Shown here piece after piece: positions 3,892-5,816 of a stretch of DNA of 5,816 bases. The notes under the pieces were generated by a model. The model was not told where the DNA came from. It saw only the letters and a program-made list of their open reading frames with translations, and did not search any database. The stretch is from positions 1-5,816 of the forward strand of contig SLIW01000322.1 of the NCBI GenBank assembly GCA_007135435.1. Reading direction: 5' to 3'. The position numbers and the translations under genes are program-made. The stretch comes from Natronomonas sp. Lineage in GTDB: Archaea; Halobacteriota; Halobacteria; Halobacteriales; Haloarculaceae. Within the stretch, counting starts at the first letter, position 1. Every line of letters starts with the position of its first letter.

Positions 3892-5816
3892 ATGTCCGAA
3901 ACCACCACCATCCACGAACACGACGTCATCGTGGTCGGGGCCGGCGGCGCCGGCCTCCGTGCGGCCATCGCGGCCCACGAGGAGGGCGCCGACGCCGCCC
4001 TGGTCACGAAGCTCCACCCGGTCCGATCGCACACCGGCGCCGCGGAGGGCGGTATCAACGCCGCGCTCCGCGACGGCGACGACTGGGAGCTGCACGCCTA
4101 CGACACGATGAAGGGCTCGGACTACCTCGGGGACGCCCCCGCCATCGAGACGCTCGCCCAGGACTCCCCCGAGGAGGTCGTCCAGCTGGAGCACTGGGGC
4201 ATGCCCTTCTCGCGCGAGGAGGACGGGAGGATGTCCCAGCGACCCTTCGGCGGGCTGTCGTTCCCCCGGACGACCTACGCCGGCGCCGAGACCGGCCACC
4301 ACCTGCTGCACACGATGTACGAGCAGGTCGTCAAGCGCGGTATCCAGGTCTACGACGAGCTCTACGTCTCCCGTCTCGCCGTGACCGACCACGACGACCC
4401 CGAACAGCGGGAGTGCCACGGCGTCGTCGCCTACGACATCCGTTCCGGGGACGTCGTCGGCTTCCGCGCCACCGGCGGGGTCGTCCTCGCGACCGGCGGC
4501 GACGGGCAGGTCTACGACCACACCACGAACGCCGTCGCGAACACCGGCGACGGGCCGGCGATGGCCTACCGCGCCGGTGTCCCACTCGAGGACATGGAGT
4601 TCGTCCAGTTCCACCCGACTACACTGCCGTCGACCGGCGTGCTCATCTCCGAGGGCGTCCGCGGGGAGGGCGGCATCCTCTACAACGCCGAGGGCGAGCG
4701 GTTCATGTTCGAGCGCGGCTACGCCAACAACGCCGGCGAGCTCGCCTCGCGGGACGTGGTCTCGCGGGCGGAGCTGACGGAGATCAACGAGGGCCGCGGG
4801 GTCAACGACGAGTACGTCCTCCTCGACATGCGCCACCTCGGCGACGAGCGCATCTACGACCGCCTCGAGAACATCATCCACCTCGCGGAGGACTTCGAGG
4901 GGGTCGACCCAGTCGAGGAGCCGATGCCGGTCAAGCCCGGCCAGCACTACCACATGGGCGGCATCGAGACCGACGAGAACGGCGAGACGTGCATCCGCGG
5001 CCTCTACGCCGCCGGCGAGTGCGCCTGCGCGTCCGTCCACGGCGCCAACCGCCTGGGCGGCAACGCGCTCCCGGAGCTCATCGTCCTGGGCGCCCGCGCC
5101 GGCCGCCACGCCGCCGGCACGGACCTCGGCGAGGCGAAGGTGCCGACCGGCCCCTCGGCGAAGAGCGAGGCCGAGGAGGACCTCGACACGCCCGTCGCCC
5201 CCGGCGCCATCGACGCGGGCGACGAGGACGTCGTCGCCGACGGGGGCGACGATGACGCCGTCGCGGACGGGGGTGCCCACAGCGGTGGCGACGGAGCGGC
5301 CGCCGGGGCCGCCGGGGCCGCCGGGGCCGCCGTGGAGGCGGACGCGGTCGTCGAGGCGGCCGTGGAGGCCGAGCGCCGACGGGTCGAGGACCTCCTCGAG
5401 CGCGACGGCACCAACCACGCGGAGATCCGCGAGGACCTCCAGCGGGCGATGACGGACAACGTCAACGTCTTCCGCAACGAGGAGGGCCTCAAGACGGCCC
5501 TGGAGACGATCCGCGAGTGCCGCGAGCGCTACCAGGACGTCGCCGTCTCGGACCCCTCGCGGACGTACAACACCGACCTCATCCACACCATCGAGACCCG
5601 GAACCTCATCGACGTCGCCGAGTCCATCACCCTCGGGGCGCTCGCGCGGACGGAGTTCCGCGGCGCCCACTGGCGCCAGGAGCACCAGGAGCGCAAGGAC
5701 GACGAGTGGCTCAAGCACACGATGATCGCCTGGAACGGCGGCTCCCCGGAGCTCTACTACAAGCCCGTCATCCTCGAGGGCGAGGACAAAGAGTACGAGC
5801 CGAAGGTTCGGAGTTA
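3892..5816 (+). CDS. sdhA: Succinate dehydrogenase flavoprotein subunit SdhA (3' end cut by window)
   Basis: SdhA oxidises succinate to fumarate on covalent FAD at the cytoplasmic face of complex II. There are 641 full codons plus TA of the next. The sequence ends PKVRS followed by TA; because SDH flavoproteins end in similar motifs (E. coli PKIRTY), the next codon is probably Tyr and the stop lies just outside. The N-terminal Rossmann motif is GAGGAG (16-21). H47 in RSHTGAAEGG is the expected FAD-attachment His (E. coli H45). Active-site residues expected from E. coli are H241 (FHPT), R287 (SRDVVSR), H352 (QHYHMGG) and R387 (GANRLGGN). The C-terminal helical domain runs from about 505. Between them, about 415-490 is an acidic then Gly/Ala-rich insert some 50 residues longer than in E. 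coli. The gene begins 5 nt after sdhB. Confidence 0.96.
   Translation, partial: MSETTTIHEHDVIVVGAGGAGLRAAIAAHEEGADAALVTKLHPVRSHTGAAEGGINAALRDGDDWELHAYDTMKGSDYLGDAPAIETLAQDSPEEVVQLEHWGMPFSREEDGRMSQRPFGGLSFPRTTYAGAETGHHLLHTMYEQVVKRGIQVYDELYVSRLAVTDHDDPEQRECHGVVAYDIRSGDVVGFRATGGVVLATGGDGQVYDHTTNAVANTGDGPAMAYRAGVPLEDMEFVQFHPTTLPSTGVLISEGVRGEGGILYNAEGERFMFERGYANNAGELASRDVVSRAELTEINEGRGVNDEYVLLDMRHLGDERIYDRLENIIHLAEDFEGVDPVEEPMPVKPGQHYHMGGIETDENGETCIRGLYAAGECACASVHGANRLGGNALPELIVLGARAGRHAAGTDLGEAKVPTGPSAKSEAEEDLDTPVAPGAIDAGDEDVVADGGDDDAVADGGAHSGGDGAAAGAAGAAGAAVEADAVVEAAVEAERRRVEDLLERDGTNHAEIREDLQRAMTDNVNVFRNEEGLKTALETIRECRERYQDVAVSDPSRTYNTDLIHTIETRNLIDVAESITLGALARTEFRGAHWRQEHQERKDDEWLKHTMIAWNGGSPELYYKPVILEGEDKEYEPKVRS
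5299..5331. repeat. In-frame 9-bp microsatellite (GCCGCCGGG) inside sdhA
   Basis: GCCGCCGGG occurs three times in tandem (5299-5325), followed by a partial copy GCCGCC (5326-5331). It encodes repeated Ala-Ala-Gly (about residues 470-480) in the SdhA linker. Because the period is nine bases, copy-number change would lengthen or shorten the linker without shifting the frame. Confidence 0.85.

Noticed and set aside
2798..3892. A 364-codon minus-strand frame opposite sdhD and sdhB
   Set aside because: It is antisense to two confidently identified genes, with low-complexity Leu/Val/Asp/Arg composition and no motif.
4413..5255. A 280-codon + strand frame inside sdhA
   Set aside because: The product is mostly Arg, Pro and Gly, typical of an out-of-frame reading of a GC-rich gene.
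3778..5718. A 646-codon open frame on the minus strand opposite sdhA
   Set aside because: It lies almost wholly antisense to a clearly recognised sdhA. Its translation is repetitive Val/Asp/Gly/Leu/Arg with no family motif. Long antisense frames are expected in GC-rich genes with strong third-position G/C bias.
5814..5816. SdhA truncated by mutation
   Set aside because: The frame is open to the last base and ends in the expected PKVRS(Y) motif; the gene is only cut by the window edge.

Overview
The window reads as a high-GC haloarchaeal (class Halobacteria) chromosome segment. The evidence is the strongly acidic predicted proteins, G/C in most third codon positions, archaeal TATA-type promoters placed so that some transcripts would be leaderless, and the sdhC-sdhD-sdhB-sdhA gene order with haloarchaeal-type SDH sequences. 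All recognised genes lie on the + strand.

Layout: (1) 1-144 is a short upstream region with a degenerate 7-bp tandem repeat, a 7-bp-stem hairpin built from the same unit, and a candidate promoter. (2) 145-1155 encodes a zinc-dependent deacylase of the succinylglutamate desuccinylase/aspartoacylase family. (3) 1156-1412 is intergenic and holds a 12-bp palindrome, an AT-rich promoter and a Shine-Dalgarno site. (4) 1413-1787 encodes an Hsp20/alpha-crystallin small heat-shock protein. (5) 1788-2230 is a 443-bp non-coding region. In order it holds a small GC hairpin, a 13-bp tandem repeat, a stem-loop with a T-rich tail that is probably the hsp20 terminator, a 2.7-copy 32-bp tandem repeat carrying GTCAGT boxes, and the sdh promoter. 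(6) 2231-5816 is the succinate dehydrogenase operon sdhCDBA. Its genes are separated by 1, 2 and 5 nt, and sdhA is cut by the window edge in what is probably its last sense codon.

The four SDH genes together would build complex II. SdhA (FAD, succinate oxidation) and SdhB (three Fe-S clusters) sit on SdhC and SdhD, two three-helix membrane subunits that carry haem b and the quinone site. The complex links the TCA cycle to the menaquinone pool. The deacylase and Hsp20 look like independent transcription units.

No wholly new system is evident. The most notable items are the phased GTCAGT repeat array in front of the sdh promoter, with one box directly abutting the TATA element; a complex II whose haem ligands look conserved while every E. 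coli quinone-site residue I could place is replaced; and a long acidic/Gly-Ala-rich insert in SdhA encoded partly by a 9-bp microsatellite.
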